Assembly: GCA_032164295.1 (NCBI GenBank)
Contig: JAJHTX010000009.1
Coordinates: forward strand, 1,550,001 to 1,614,000
Direction: 5' to 3'
Source: Inonotus obliquus
Lineage: Eukaryota > Basidiomycota > Agaricomycetes > Hymenochaetales > Hymenochaetaceae
DNA: 64,000 nucleotides
Part shown: positions 1 to 11,054 of the stretch, piece by piece
Position numbering within the stretch: position 1 is the first letter of the stretch
Layout of the letters: each line of letters opens with the position of its first letter
Notes under the pieces: model-generated
Seen by the model: only the letters and a program-made list of their open reading frames with translations
Databases searched by the model: none
Told to the model about the DNA's origin: nothing
Made by a program: the position numbers and the translations under genes

Positions 1-320
1 GACACCTGTTTTCACGCCTCGTACTATATAAGGCCTTCCCTTTCACACTGACACCTTCAGGACGAGAGTCTGAAGTGTCTGTGTGAGTACAATCCCTCTT
101 CATTGTTATTGTACTTGTATACTGATCTGTACACTTAACCTAGTAATCATTGTGATTGCTAGGTATGTTGAATATACAGGACGAGAGTCTGAAGTGTCTG
201 TTAATCATTGTGATTGCTAGCTCGTCCCACAACTGTGTGCACCTGCGTTCACGCTGCTGCTGCTCAAGCCAAGTCGAGTTGAGATTACTCCTCCTTGGTC
301 TTACTTGCCATTTGATTTAA
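1..320 (+). repeat. 5' LTR (left end cut by window) of Ty1/copia element
   Basis: The sequence carries a TATA box (TATATAAGG at 25-33) followed by short repeated blocks: a 25 bp block starting CAGGACGAGAG occurs at 58-82 and again at 177-201, and a 19 bp block (TAATCATTGTGATTGCTAG) at 144-162 and 202-220. A primer-binding-like stretch (GGTTATGAGCC) begins near 324, just before the gag region, so the LTR probably ends near 320. The left end lies outside the window and no 3' LTR partner is present, so the exact LTR limits are an inference. Confidence 0.6.
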
Positions 321-642
321 TAGGTTATGAGCCTTGAGCTCTAATCTCATTCGAATCTTTGCACCAGTTGGTTTATGCCATCGGCCTTACGTGGTTGGTC
401 AAAGTACATCCACTACCAAACCCAGACACATATTCCTCCTACTCGAGTTCGATTTGCCAATAGGACTTATCTCAATCAAACCGGTACACCCATACCTGAT
501 TGGTTCGATTGGAGAGAAAACAGAGCTACACTAGGCTTAGCCCCTATCTTCGCTCTTGCATACGCTTATCAAATATCCCAACTCTTTGAGGACATCCCTC
601 ATCTTGCAAACGTCCCTCATCATATCTATCGAGCAATCATTA

Positions 643-2120
643 TGCCGTCCGCTGACACTGTTGCCAAAATCTTCGCCAATGTCACTAAGTTCAATGCTAG
701 TGGTGACAACTATGTCATATTCAATGGCAAAATTCATTTCGCTGCAATGTCATCAGGTGCTCTCAACCTCTTAACTGCTGCACCAGCTGCAGGACAAGCA
801 GGAGCAGATGAGTAAGCCCTGGACCGTGCTGTCCTCAGTTCCATCATGATGAAGTTGCCTGACTCCGTATTCATGAAAAACATGAACATTACCCACACAC
901 ATGCATTGATGGCAAACCTCAAAACAACATTTGACATTGTCACTGCAACAAATGAAGCAGTAACCGAGTGCGAACTGTTCACACTCAAGTGTCAGGACCC
1001 AAACAAATTGGACAAGCACCTGGACAAGATGGTTGATCTTAAAGACAAATTGGCTTGTATGGGAAACACCTCTATCGACGATAAAGCATTCGTCAATGCT
1101 ATCATCACTGGCATTCCTCAGGAGTATAACCACGTCGTCACTGCAATGCAGATGCAAAAACAAACTCTTGACATTACCGTCCCAGCAAATGCTCCTCACC
1201 GCATGAGCTCAGTTGAGCTTATCAACAGCATTCGAGCTGATTTTCAGCGATATCAGCTAACTCATCCTGGAAAAGGACAGAAGATTGAAAGCACTAACTC
1301 TGCGCAGTTGGGGAGAGGAAAGAACTTCAGAGGTCGCAGAATTGGACGTGGACGTGGTGGATGCTCAAATCAAAGAGACTGGAAAGGCAAGAAGAAGGAA
1401 ACTGTTCCAGACGACGAAGCAGTATGCTACAAGTACGGTGGAAAGGGCCACAAATCCCCTTCGTGCCCTTCAAAGAAGAAGACATATCAACGTCATGACG
1501 CATCATCTGCATCTGAGGACAAGAAAACACCTCAGTCAAGTTCTTCGTCTGTGAGTGCACCTCCTCAATATGCACCAAAGCCTGAACAGGCTACGTCCGC
1601 CTACATTGAAGAAGTCTTTGAAGATGCCTGGTATGGAGAAGCCATCGATTGCACCGATCTTGCACGTCAGGGGGAGAATGCCATGCAACTGTCATCAGAA
1701 TACTGTGACATGTTCGATTCTGGAGCCAGTCGCCATATGACACTGTCGAAGGAGCGCCTCACAAATTACAAAGAGGGCTCAGACATTATGATTCGAGCTG
1801 CGAACAAAGGCTTGTTCAAAGCTGTAGGCGAAGGAAGCATGACAATCAAGCTACAGCACAAAGGCGGCGTCACCCATATGCGTCTGCAAAATGTTTTGTA
1901 TGCTCCAGACATGCATGCAACATTGATTTCAATCCCTAAACTATGTGATGCAGGTTATGAATGCCTGTTCAAGAAGGATGCGCTGCACATCTTCAATCGT
2001 TCGAATGATGTTATAGGAACCATTCCTTTGGATGATGGACTCTATCAAGTTTTCAAGGAAGTAGTGCTGCAGGCGTTGCTGGTCGAAAAATCTCCCTGTT
2101 CTCCCTGCACAAACTATTAG
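643..2120 (+). pseudogene. copia gag-protease region, broken by in-frame stop
   Basis: The gag part (UBN2-like, from about 643) is in one frame with the longer open stretch 846-2120, but a TAA at 813-815 separates them. An Arg/Gly-rich basic stretch precedes a CCHC-type zinc knuckle near 1428-1469. Its second cysteine codon reads TAC (Tyr) instead of TGC, so the knuckle is CYKY...H...C and probably cannot bind zinc normally. The aspartic protease follows with the motif DSGAS at about 1720. The frame ends at 2120, just before the GAG-pre-integrase segment, which continues in another frame. Gag packages element RNA and protease matures the polyprotein in the family; this copy should do neither. 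Confidence 0.85.
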
Positions 2121-4458
2121 GGCATGTCAACGTCGGATATCTGAAGAAGATGATTCAAGATGAAAAGTTGCCGGGACTTATAGTTGAGGACCCAAACGAT
2201 GACTTTGAATGTCCAACATGCATGCAAGCTAAAGCTAGATGTGCCCCTATCTCAAAGGTCAGGCTTCAGGATGAGCCTGTACATGACTTTGGAGGAAAGA
2301 TACACCTAGACGTATGGGGACCTGCATCTGTGTGCACTATTGGAAATGCAAGATACGTGCTCACAATAATCGACAACACTATTCGCTGGCTTGAAATGCC
2401 ACTCATGGTTACAAAAGGAGAATCATTTGCAAAGTACATTGCATTCGAAGCACGCCAACAGCTACAGCATGGTGTCAAGATAAAGATCGTACACTCTGAT
2501 CGAGGAGGAGAATTTTTGTCAGACGACTTCAAAAACCACCTCGAGCGTCAAGAAACCTTGCAATGGCTTACCGTCTATGATACACCAGAACATAATGGAG
2601 TGGCAGAACAAGTTCATCTCACCATATTCAATGGCGTTCGAACGATTCTACTTGTGTCAGGCCTACCCAAGTGGTTATGGGGTTATGCACTGGATTACAT
2701 TGTCTACGTCTACAATCGCACTCCCAGACAGGCAATAGGAATGCTCTCCCCATTTGAGAAGAGATTCAGTCACGTTCCAAACCTTTCAAACATGCACGAG
2801 TGGGGTCATCAGGTTTACATTATGGCTACAGCAAATTCAAAACTCGAACCATGCGCAGTAGAAGGACACTGGCTTGGATTTGATCCAACATCTAATGGTC
2901 ATCGGGTATACTGGTCAAGTGAAAAGAAGATCACCATTGAAAGGAACATCAACTTCTCTAAGAAAGAGCTCGGGCTCGTCGAGGGGGAGTATGAAGACAT
3001 TGACATTGGACCAGTTTTCAACGAACCCGAACCCACTACAAAGCGACCATTATCACCTGCTCAAAGTGAACATGAAGCCAAGCATCAGCGCACTCAATCC
3101 CCATCTCTAGAAGAAGGAGAAATATGTAAAGAAGTCTACGAACCTATCGACCCAAACCTAGTCACTGGAAAGCGCAAGCGAACACCTACCTGGAAGATTT
3201 GTGAAGCAAACAATGCATATCCAAGTGCACCTATTGTTCGAGCCACGAGCGAAATAAATGATCACAAAGCAGCAATGGTAGCCCAGTTCGAGTCGAAGGA
3301 TCCTGTAACATTGTCAGAAGCCCAAAGGAGTGGAAACTGGCTAGACTGGTATGCGGCAATGGAGGAAGAAATTAGATGTCTTCAAGCTAGAGACTCCTGG
3401 ACAATCGTCGATTACCCTAGCAACACAAATGTTGTTGGAAGCAAATGGGTTTACAGAACAAAACGAGATGCACAGGGAAATCCGACTAGTCACAGAGCAA
3501 GACTGGTTGCACAAGGATTCACTCAAGTTGATGGAGTCAATTACTTCTCAGATGACACCTATGCATCAGTGGTCAATCCTGCAGCCATGTGAATGATCCT
3601 CACTATCGCTGCTCAATATGATTGGGAAGTTCATCAACTCGATGTCAAATCTGCATACCTGTATGGGAAGCTAGGAGACGATGAACAAATTTACATGCGA
3701 CCACCTCCTGGAATCAAACTTGATGGAGTAACCAACAACAAGGTACTCAAGCTGAAGGTCGCACTCTATGGTCTCAAACAAGCAGGACGTCGATGGTATA
3801 ATGTGCTGTGCACTACTCTTCAAGAGATTGGATTCACTCGTTTGGAGAAAAATCATGCAGTATTCTACCAACATCATCCAAATGGTGAAATAACCATTCT
3901 TGCAGCTCACGTTGACGACATTCAAATAGTTGCGTCAAAACCATCAAACATGGTTGAAACCAAGAAGCGCATTGCTGAAAAACTCGAAATCGTCGATTCT
4001 GGACCAATAAACTGGTTGTTGGGAATAGAAATCACTCGTGACTGGACAAATCACACCATTGCTTTATCCCAAAAGGCTTACGTTCAGCAAATACTCGAGC
4101 ACTATGGTTTTGCAGATGTCAAACCCCGTGCGATGCCTATGGATCCAAACACACAATATACATCGGACCAATGTGCTGGTACAATGGACGAGCTGTTAGA
4201 CATGGAAGGAATACCATATCACCAGGCATTAGGAGCTCTTCAATATGCTGCTATCAACACTCGTCCAGACATTCAATATGCTGTCAATCAACTCGCACGT
4301 TTCTCAGAAGTACCAGGTCGAGCACACTGGAATGGTGTCAAACAAATCTACCAGTACTTGAAGGGAACCATGGACTGGAAACTGGTATTGGGTCAATCAC
4401 CTGAGCAGTCGTTTGTTGGATATTCAGATGCAGACGGGATGAGCACTGAAGGGCAATG
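2103..4458 (+). pseudogene. copia integrase - reverse transcriptase - partial RNase H
   Basis: A pre-integrase LGH motif and Cys pair (CPTC) near 2120-2225 lead into the integrase core. The core has the first Asp in HLDVWGP, the second in HSDRGGEF and the Glu in NGVAEQ, so the D,D,E triad is present. The reverse transcriptase starts near 3330 (WVYRTKRDAQG, RLVAQGF). An in-frame TGA at 3590-3592 sits where relatives have arginine, as expected from CGA to TGA. The RT continues through DVKSAYLYG, LYGLKQ and the catalytic HVDD (family usually YVDD) near 3910. RNase H begins at GYSDAD (about 4420) and is cut off within about 25 bp. The last codons up to the TGA at 4460-4462 belong to the neighbouring inverted-repeat element. 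Confidence 0.9.
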
Positions 4459-7176
4459 GTGAATGTGCGAGAATGCGGCCAGTATCAGAAGTACCGGACG
4501 AGGGGGGTACAATTTAGGTGCGTTGGGAGGGCCGGTACGTGGTGGTACTAAGTTGTACTGTCACAGACAAGTCGTCAAGAGAGATAGTAGGGCCTGGCTG
4601 GATTGATGAGTACAGGGGGCTCTAGGTGACCGCTCGAGAGACGAGGTATCAGGAGACGATCAATACCGAGTCGAATCCGTTGATACCAAGTCGTTTGTTG
4701 TCCGGTATCGCGGTAGAGAGAATGTAGCAGTAGAGAAGACGAGCAGAGGGGGTGTTTCTGATAGGACTAGTTGTGAGACGAGAGGCGAGGACGACAAAGA
4801 CGATATCAACGACTACCGGTATCGACACCGGCGACTACGAGATGAGACGAATGAACGGGGGCTTGAACAAGATGAGCAAAACCCGGACCTTCACTCTGGA
4901 AGTTCCTCTCAGATTAGCTGGTTTGCTACAGTAGAACATGCAGGCTATAAATACCATAATACCGTAGCCATTCAAGATACCAAATGGGGAGTTTTTACAA
5001 GTCGAATCATACCACAATCTGGTACAAGAAGGGGAACATAAGATCGAAATGAATGTAAAAATATAATCAGGGGAAACATAAGATAATGAATGAATAAGAA
5101 GTTTTATCAGGGGATGGCTAAGAATAGGGTGGGACGAAACAAGAACCCAATGAAAACTCACGACGAGTGATACCAAGGTAGGGTGGCGGTACCGACGTCG
5201 ACCAGCGCTAAAATAAGGACGTGTCTCAAGCTATCACATGGGCGCTCCTGGCAATGGCCCTGTCGTCTTCTCAAGCACGTCATCCTGATTTACCTTTGTT
5301 CCAGTATCATGATCCGTGCGGCGTCAGTCTGGGCATCTTCCGAGTGATTGGACAGCGTGCTCCGATGTTGATATGTTGGTACAACCTAATCTTGGCATAG
5401 GGGTACTCTATCGCTCGGTACCAATCAGTATGCTGGGATCGTCCCTGGGCATCAATGAGATTGCTCGAACCCCTCGATATTGATTGGTACGTGTTGCCTG
5501 ACTCGACTGGGCATTGCTTGGCTTTGCCTCCGAGTCGGATCGATGGTCTCCTCCGAGATCGAAGCAGCGTACGGCGGACCTGATTCATTTCCCAACCTTC
5601 CTCTCGACGTAGATCTCCAAGGGTGTGGTCTCGACCTAGCACATGTCACGGACCTCGGTACCGGAGTGGACCATCGGTATCAACACCGGTATCGTCGGTA
5701 TCGATGCATGGCAGTTCAGAAGGGCAGACCGTCGGACTTGGAGCTTCGATAATGATCCAACTCTTTGCAGCAACGTATGGCAGACCGATCGCAGCTTGTG
5801 AGCCTTTCCCTTGGTATGGGCCGTCGAGGGTGTGGACTATTAAGCATTGGTATCAGGATGGGTGGACAGTACTGTATCGGTATCATCGGTGAAGAGAACT
5901 GCGCGCAGCTGAGCTCGGTATCGAGCCTGGTATCCCATTCTACGCTTATCCCATGCTACGGTACTGTTCCATCTACACCTTCCAGTATCCACCAGCACAC
6001 CCAGAGAAACCGTCGGTCCCATTTCTCGAAGTACCAAATGCCGAGAGTACCGGTACCGAGCGCCAAGAAACCCGGTACTGAGAATACCGAGAGTACCGAG
6101 TGCCGAGAAACCCGGTACCGAGACAAATTGACAATTCGACATGCTCTCATGACATGGATCGGACGTCTCCCTCTCTGGTATTCATTCCTGATGGTTGGAC
6201 TATGCATGCCGGTTCTTTGGGGAAGCTCAGGGTCAGTATCTGTTAAGGTTTTCAGGTCCGGTACCACCAGAAACGTGTCGGTATCAATCAGCAGGGGCGC
6301 AGATCTCTTGTCCTGAGGACTTTTCATCCAGGGGTACTATATGCTACGTTTTCATTGGTATCTTGTCCTCCCTAACCCTTTCTTGTTGTCCCCCTGATGG
6401 CGCTGCAATGTTCACTTTCCTTGTTACATTTTTCTTCAGACTTTTCTTTGTTTTGATCTTCCTTTCTACTTTCTCCTTTTGGATTTATGAGCTAACTACG
6501 GTACAGTAGTATAAATATCTCCTCCTGTACGTAGTAGCTCTCCAGATAATCTTAGGAGCTAGCCTCTAGCGTGAGGGCTCGGGTTTCCTCACCCCCTTCT
6601 CAGTTCCGTCTCAGTCTCATCTCGAGCTTCGTCCCAGTCCCATCCCAGTTCCATCTCTAGTGAACCTTCGGAGTTAGCCTCCCGTGTGAGGGCTCAGGTT
6701 TGCTTCCCAGTCCAGTCGACACCTTCATCTACCAGTCTCTGCCATTCAGTTTCTTGCTATACCACCCCGTGCTAGTTGTTTTCTTGCAGTACCGACGTGT
6801 ACCGACATTTTTCCCATGGTACCGACGTTTTGTTATTCTTCATATTTTGCACATCCACCTTTCGTTTCTGTACTGAGCTTTTGTTTTACAACGTTTCTGC
6901 ACATACCGATCCTGTTTGTTCAAGTACCGACCTGTACCAACATTTTTCCCACGGTACTGACCCTCTCAATTCCAGACAAGAACACATTCCCCCCGACATC
7001 TAGCTGGTCCAGCACCCCTTTCTATTATTCCTTTGGCTCTCTTTACATCCCCCTTCTACAGACAACAAGTACCGTGAGCGTACTGGATAAGTACTGCCTC
7101 ATTTGGCCCTCCCCCACTTAAAACCATACACCCCTCGTCTCGGTATTTCGGTACCGGACGCGATCACGCACATTTA
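4459..7176 (+). mobile_element. Inverted-repeat element, copy 1 (A end to B end), non-autonomous
   Basis: The left end (GTGAATGTGCGAG at 4459) and right end (CGCACATTTA ending 7176) form diverged terminal inverted repeats. The next about 40 bp are also shared in inverted form (GTACCGGACGAGGGG-like). About 2.7 kb lies between them, with no credible protein. The interior is dominated by short GGTACC, CGGTA and GGTAT motifs, in clusters at about 5640-5720, 6040-6120 and 6785-6960. The A half (4459-5890) is repeated in inverse orientation at 14211-15643, and the B half (5891-7176) at 7248-8566. I see no matching target-site duplication. A DNA transposon with subterminal repeat arrays is the likeliest explanation; the superfamily is unknown. 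Confidence 0.7.
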
Positions 7177-7247
7177 CCGCCGACACCCTTCACCGGAGGA
7201 AAGGATTACCTTCTGTTCCGTCGAGAACGTCTGGCATACATTAGCGC
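7177..7247. other. 71 bp unique spacer between two facing element ends
   Basis: This short stretch separates the B ends of the two inverted copies (CACATTTA ending 7176 and TAAATGTG starting 7248). It is not part of either repeat arm. It may be host sequence left between two tail-to-tail insertions, or the loop of a large inverted duplication. Confidence 0.5.
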
Positions 7248-8566
7248 TAAATGTGCGAGTTCGCGTCCGGTACCGGAGGTACCGAGACGAGGGGTGTATG
7301 GTTTTAAGTGGGGGAGGGCTAATATGAGGCAGTACTTAACCAGTACGGTCACAGTACTTGTTGTCTATGAAAAGGGGGAGTGAATGGATGGGCCAGAAGC
7401 GAAGAGTATGTGATTCTGGTATGAAAAGGACAGTTTAGAACGTGGGAAAAACTTCGGTATAGGTCGGTATGAGAGAGAACGTAGCAAAACAAGAGTCTAA
7501 TACCGTGGGAAAAACCTCGGTACAGGTCGGTACAGAAACAAAGGGGTCGGTATGTGAAGGTATGTTGTCAAACAAGAAGATCAGTACAGAAACTAAAGGA
7601 TGACGTGCAGAATACAAAGAATAACAAAACGTCGGTACCGTGGGAAAAACGTCGGTACACGTCGGTACTGCAAGAAAACAACTGGCACGGGGTGGTATAG
7701 CAAGAAACTGAAGGGGAGAGACTGGTGGATGAAGGTGTCGACTGGACGGGGAAGCAAACCTGAGCCCTCACACGGGAGGCTAACTCTGAAGGTTCACTTG
7801 AGACGGAACTGGGATGGGACTGGGACGAAGCTTGAGATGAGACTGAGACGGAACTGAGAAGGGGGTGAGGAAACCCGAGCCCTCACGTTAGAGGCTAGCT
7901 CCTAAGATTACCTGGAGAGCTACTACGTACAGGAGGAGATATTTATACTACTGTACCGTAGTTAGCTCATAAGTCCAAAAGGGGAAAGTAAAAAGGAAGA
8001 TCAAAACAAAGAAAAGTCTGAAGAAAAATATAACAAGGAAAGTGAATATTGCAGCGCCATCAGGGGGACAACAAGAAAGGGTTAGGGAGGACAAGATACC
8101 AATGAAAACGTAGCATATAGTATCCCTGGATGAAAAGTCCTCAGGACAAGAGAACTGCACCCCTGCTGATTGATACCGACACGTTCCTGGTGGTACCGGA
8201 CCTGAAAACCTTAACGGATACTGACCCTGAGCTTTCCCAAAGAACCAGCATACATAGTCCAACCATCAGGAATGAATACCAGAGAGGGAGACGTCTGATC
8301 CATGTCATGAGAGCATGTCGAATAGTCAATTTGTCTCGGTACCGGGTTTCTCGGCACTCGGTACTCTCGGTATTCTCGGTACCGGGTTTCTTGGCGCTCG
8401 GTACCGGTACTCTCGGCGTTCGGTACTTCGAGAAATGGGACCGACGGTTTCTCTGGGTGTGCTGGTGGATACTGGAAGGTGTAGATGGGACAGTACCGTA
8501 GCATAGGATAAGCGTAGAATGGGATACCGGGCTCGATACCGAGCTCAGCCGCACGTAGTTCTCTTC

Positions 8567-9442
8567 AGCGCCAACGACACGAGCTCAATCTTCTCCAACA
8601 ACAAAAAGATCTCGTTCATCCTCTCATATATGAAAGATGGGACAGCGTCGACATGGGCCCAGAATTACTATGACGGAATCACTGATGCGGCGGGAGCCAT
8701 AAAGATCGTCGACACTTTCGACAAGTTTCTCGAAAAACTAGATCAGTCGTTCAAAGATCTGGGAGAGAAAGATCAGGTATACACCCGATGGATAGAAATG
8801 CGTCAAGGAAACACCAACATGGGTGTCTTCCTTGCAAACTTCGAAATAGCGATGAGTCAGGCGGGTATTCCGACGAGTGACCTTAACATCGTACTGCCAC
8901 AACTAAAGAAGGCTCTTCGTGAGGAGGTCGCGACGGCAATCATTCGTCTACTCACTGCTCCCAAGGACTACAATGAAATGAAGTTGTACGCTATTTCCTT
9001 CGATGCAAAAGAAAGAGAAGTTCGTCAGCTGAGATGACAAAACACACCCATACAACAGCCTCCGCGTCGACAAACCTTCCAGCCAGCACCGCAGAAGCCG
9101 ACATTATTTGATCCGTTGCGCGGCGATAAAAAGGATGCAACAGGAGTCACGTTCGGTGGACAGGGCGAACCAATGCAGGTTAGCCTACAACGTCTTTGTC
9201 GCAATGGGGTATGCTGGGAATGTGGAAAGCCAGGACACATCGCAAGGCGGTGCCCGACGCCAAAAACCCCACAAGCCGTCCGAGCCATTGTCGCTGAACT
9301 TTCTGACGAAATGAAGGAATTACTCCGTAACGAATTATTCATGGAAGCCAACATAGCATCAGCAGCAGCGCGTAGGGTCGAAGCAGAAGAAGTCGTCGAT
9401 GAAAGCAATTCCGACAATGAGGATTTAACAAACAGCCAGTAG
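8567..9442 (+). pseudogene. gypsy gag remnant with CCHC zinc knuckle
   Basis: The retrotransposon gag fold (DGTASTWAQNYYDG, then a Leu-rich core to 9034) is followed by an in-frame TGA at 9035-9037. The same frame then continues through an intact CCHC knuckle, CWECGKPGHIARRC, at about 9211-9252, and ends at TAG 9440-9442. The start of gag is missing because the element is truncated at about 8566. The TGA is in a context compatible with CGA to TGA. Confidence 0.85.
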
Positions 9443-9700
9443 ATGATGTCAATGTCTCTGGCTTAGATCTCTCGGACTATTCGCTACAGTTTCCCAATAT
9501 TTTATAATTTGCCAAATGTACCACTATTAGATGAGACGTCTGAAAATAAAACTGGTGATTTAAAAAACCAAACTGAAAGCGACCAGTCTGAAGAGAATGA
9601 ATTTGACAATGATGACTTTGGGCTTCTCCTTGACAAACTCGTCAAAGGCCTAGTTGTTTAAAAAATGGAAGAGGAAAACAAGACCGGATATTGACAAGAG

Positions 9701-11033
9701 TTGGACCTATATGTCGACTTGATCCTGGATGATGGGAGAGTGTTAGATGCCCATGCATTAATAGATTCAGGATGTACAGATTCCTACATCGATGCAGGCT
9801 TTGTCAAACGTTACCAGATCCCAACAAAGGAGGTTCCGTATTTGACGAATGTTACAAATGCTGATGGAACAGTGAACGAAGGGGGCAAGATAATGCACTA
9901 CGTTGAGCTTAACCTTCGAATCGAAAACCATGAAGAGCGATTACGTTTACCTGTCCTCACCATTGCATCGACAAATTTGTTCCTTGGTTATCCATGGCTA
10001 AACAGACACAACCCATCAATCGATTGGAAGTATGGACACATCGATTTTGACAGCTGCCCAACATCGTGCAAGCGACATGACGTCCCAGAAGCTCAGTATG
10101 TTATTCCTCAGTGCAGGGAATTGTCATGGCCATCATACCTGGATGAATATGCCGATGTCTTCAGCAAAGAAAACTTTGAGCAGTTGCCTGAACATAGACA
10201 ATGGGACCACGTCATCGACCTCAAACCGGATTTCGAACCATCCGATTGTAAGGTCTATCTGTTGAGCATGAAGGAACGTGAGGAACTACGTACCTTCATT
10301 GACGAAAACCTAAAGTTAGGTCATATATGTGAATTGTCTTCACCAATGGCATCTCCTTTCTTTTTCATCAAGAAAGCAGACGGGTCGTTGCGAGCTATCC
10401 AGGATTACAGGAAGCTCAACAAAGGCACAATAAAAAACAAGTATCTGCTACTGCTCATTGGCGAACTCGTCAACAAAGTCAAAACAGCTTGGTTTATCAC
10501 AAAACTCAACATCAGATGAGGATACTACAATGTCCGTATCAGGGAAGGCAATGAATGGAAGGCAGCTTTCAGAACAAACGAGGGACTGTTCGAGCCCACC
10601 GTCATGTTCTTTGGTCTATGTAACGCACCTGCAACTTTTCAGACATTCGTCAACAACATCTTTAGGGACTTGATCAGACAAGGGAAAGTTGTCATTTATC
10701 TTGATGATACTTGATGATATCCTCATATTTTCGGACAGCCAGGACAAACATCGACGGCTGGTTAAACAAGTATTCAGTGTGCTGGGGGAGCATAGACTGT
10801 ATTTGAAGCCAACAAAGTGTGAATTCAAAGTGTTGACGGTAAAGTTCCTCAGTTACATCCTTGGTAATGGTGAAGTACGCATGGATCCAGCAAAGATTGA
10901 CGCAGTCACAAAATGGCCTCCTCCAAAGAACAAGAATCAGCTACAACAGTTTCTTGGACTAGGCAATTGGTTGCAACGATTCGTCAGAGGATACATGTTA
11001 GAAAACGCTCGCCCTAAAGGGACTATACAGTAA
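9701..11033 (+). pseudogene. gypsy protease and reverse transcriptase, broken
   Basis: The protease motif DSGCTDS (about 9765) is followed by an RT with KKADGSLR, DYRKLN and [12 protein letters not shown]. The frame has a TGA at 10517-10519 where relatives have tryptophan (TGG). The catalytic YLDD motif near 10700 is disrupted by a tandem duplication of CTTGATGATA, which shifts the frame. The distal RT (LGLGNWLQRFVRGY) resumes at 10689 in another frame and stops near 11015. RNase H and the integrase zinc finger are absent. Confidence 0.88.
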
Positions 11034-11054
11034 CCACAGTAGGACGGTCCGCAG

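Larger units (their letters stand above)
1..4458 (+). mobile_element. Degenerate Ty1/copia LTR retrotransposon
   Basis: The domain order is gag, protease, integrase, reverse transcriptase, RNase H, which is diagnostic of Ty1/copia. The copy is dead. It has an in-frame TAA at 813-815, a frame change near 2090-2120 between protease and integrase, and an in-frame TGA at 3590-3592 inside the reverse transcriptase. RNase H is lost after the Ser-Asp-Ala-Asp motif near 4434, and there is no 3' LTR. Its 3' end abuts the inverted-repeat element that starts at about 4459, so insertion or rearrangement of that element probably removed it. Confidence 0.9.

Noticed and set aside
5765..8554. Several 90-180 codon open frames in the inverted-repeat elements
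   Set aside because: They occur in all frames of motif-rich repeat DNA, appear twice because of the inverted arms, and contain no known domain.
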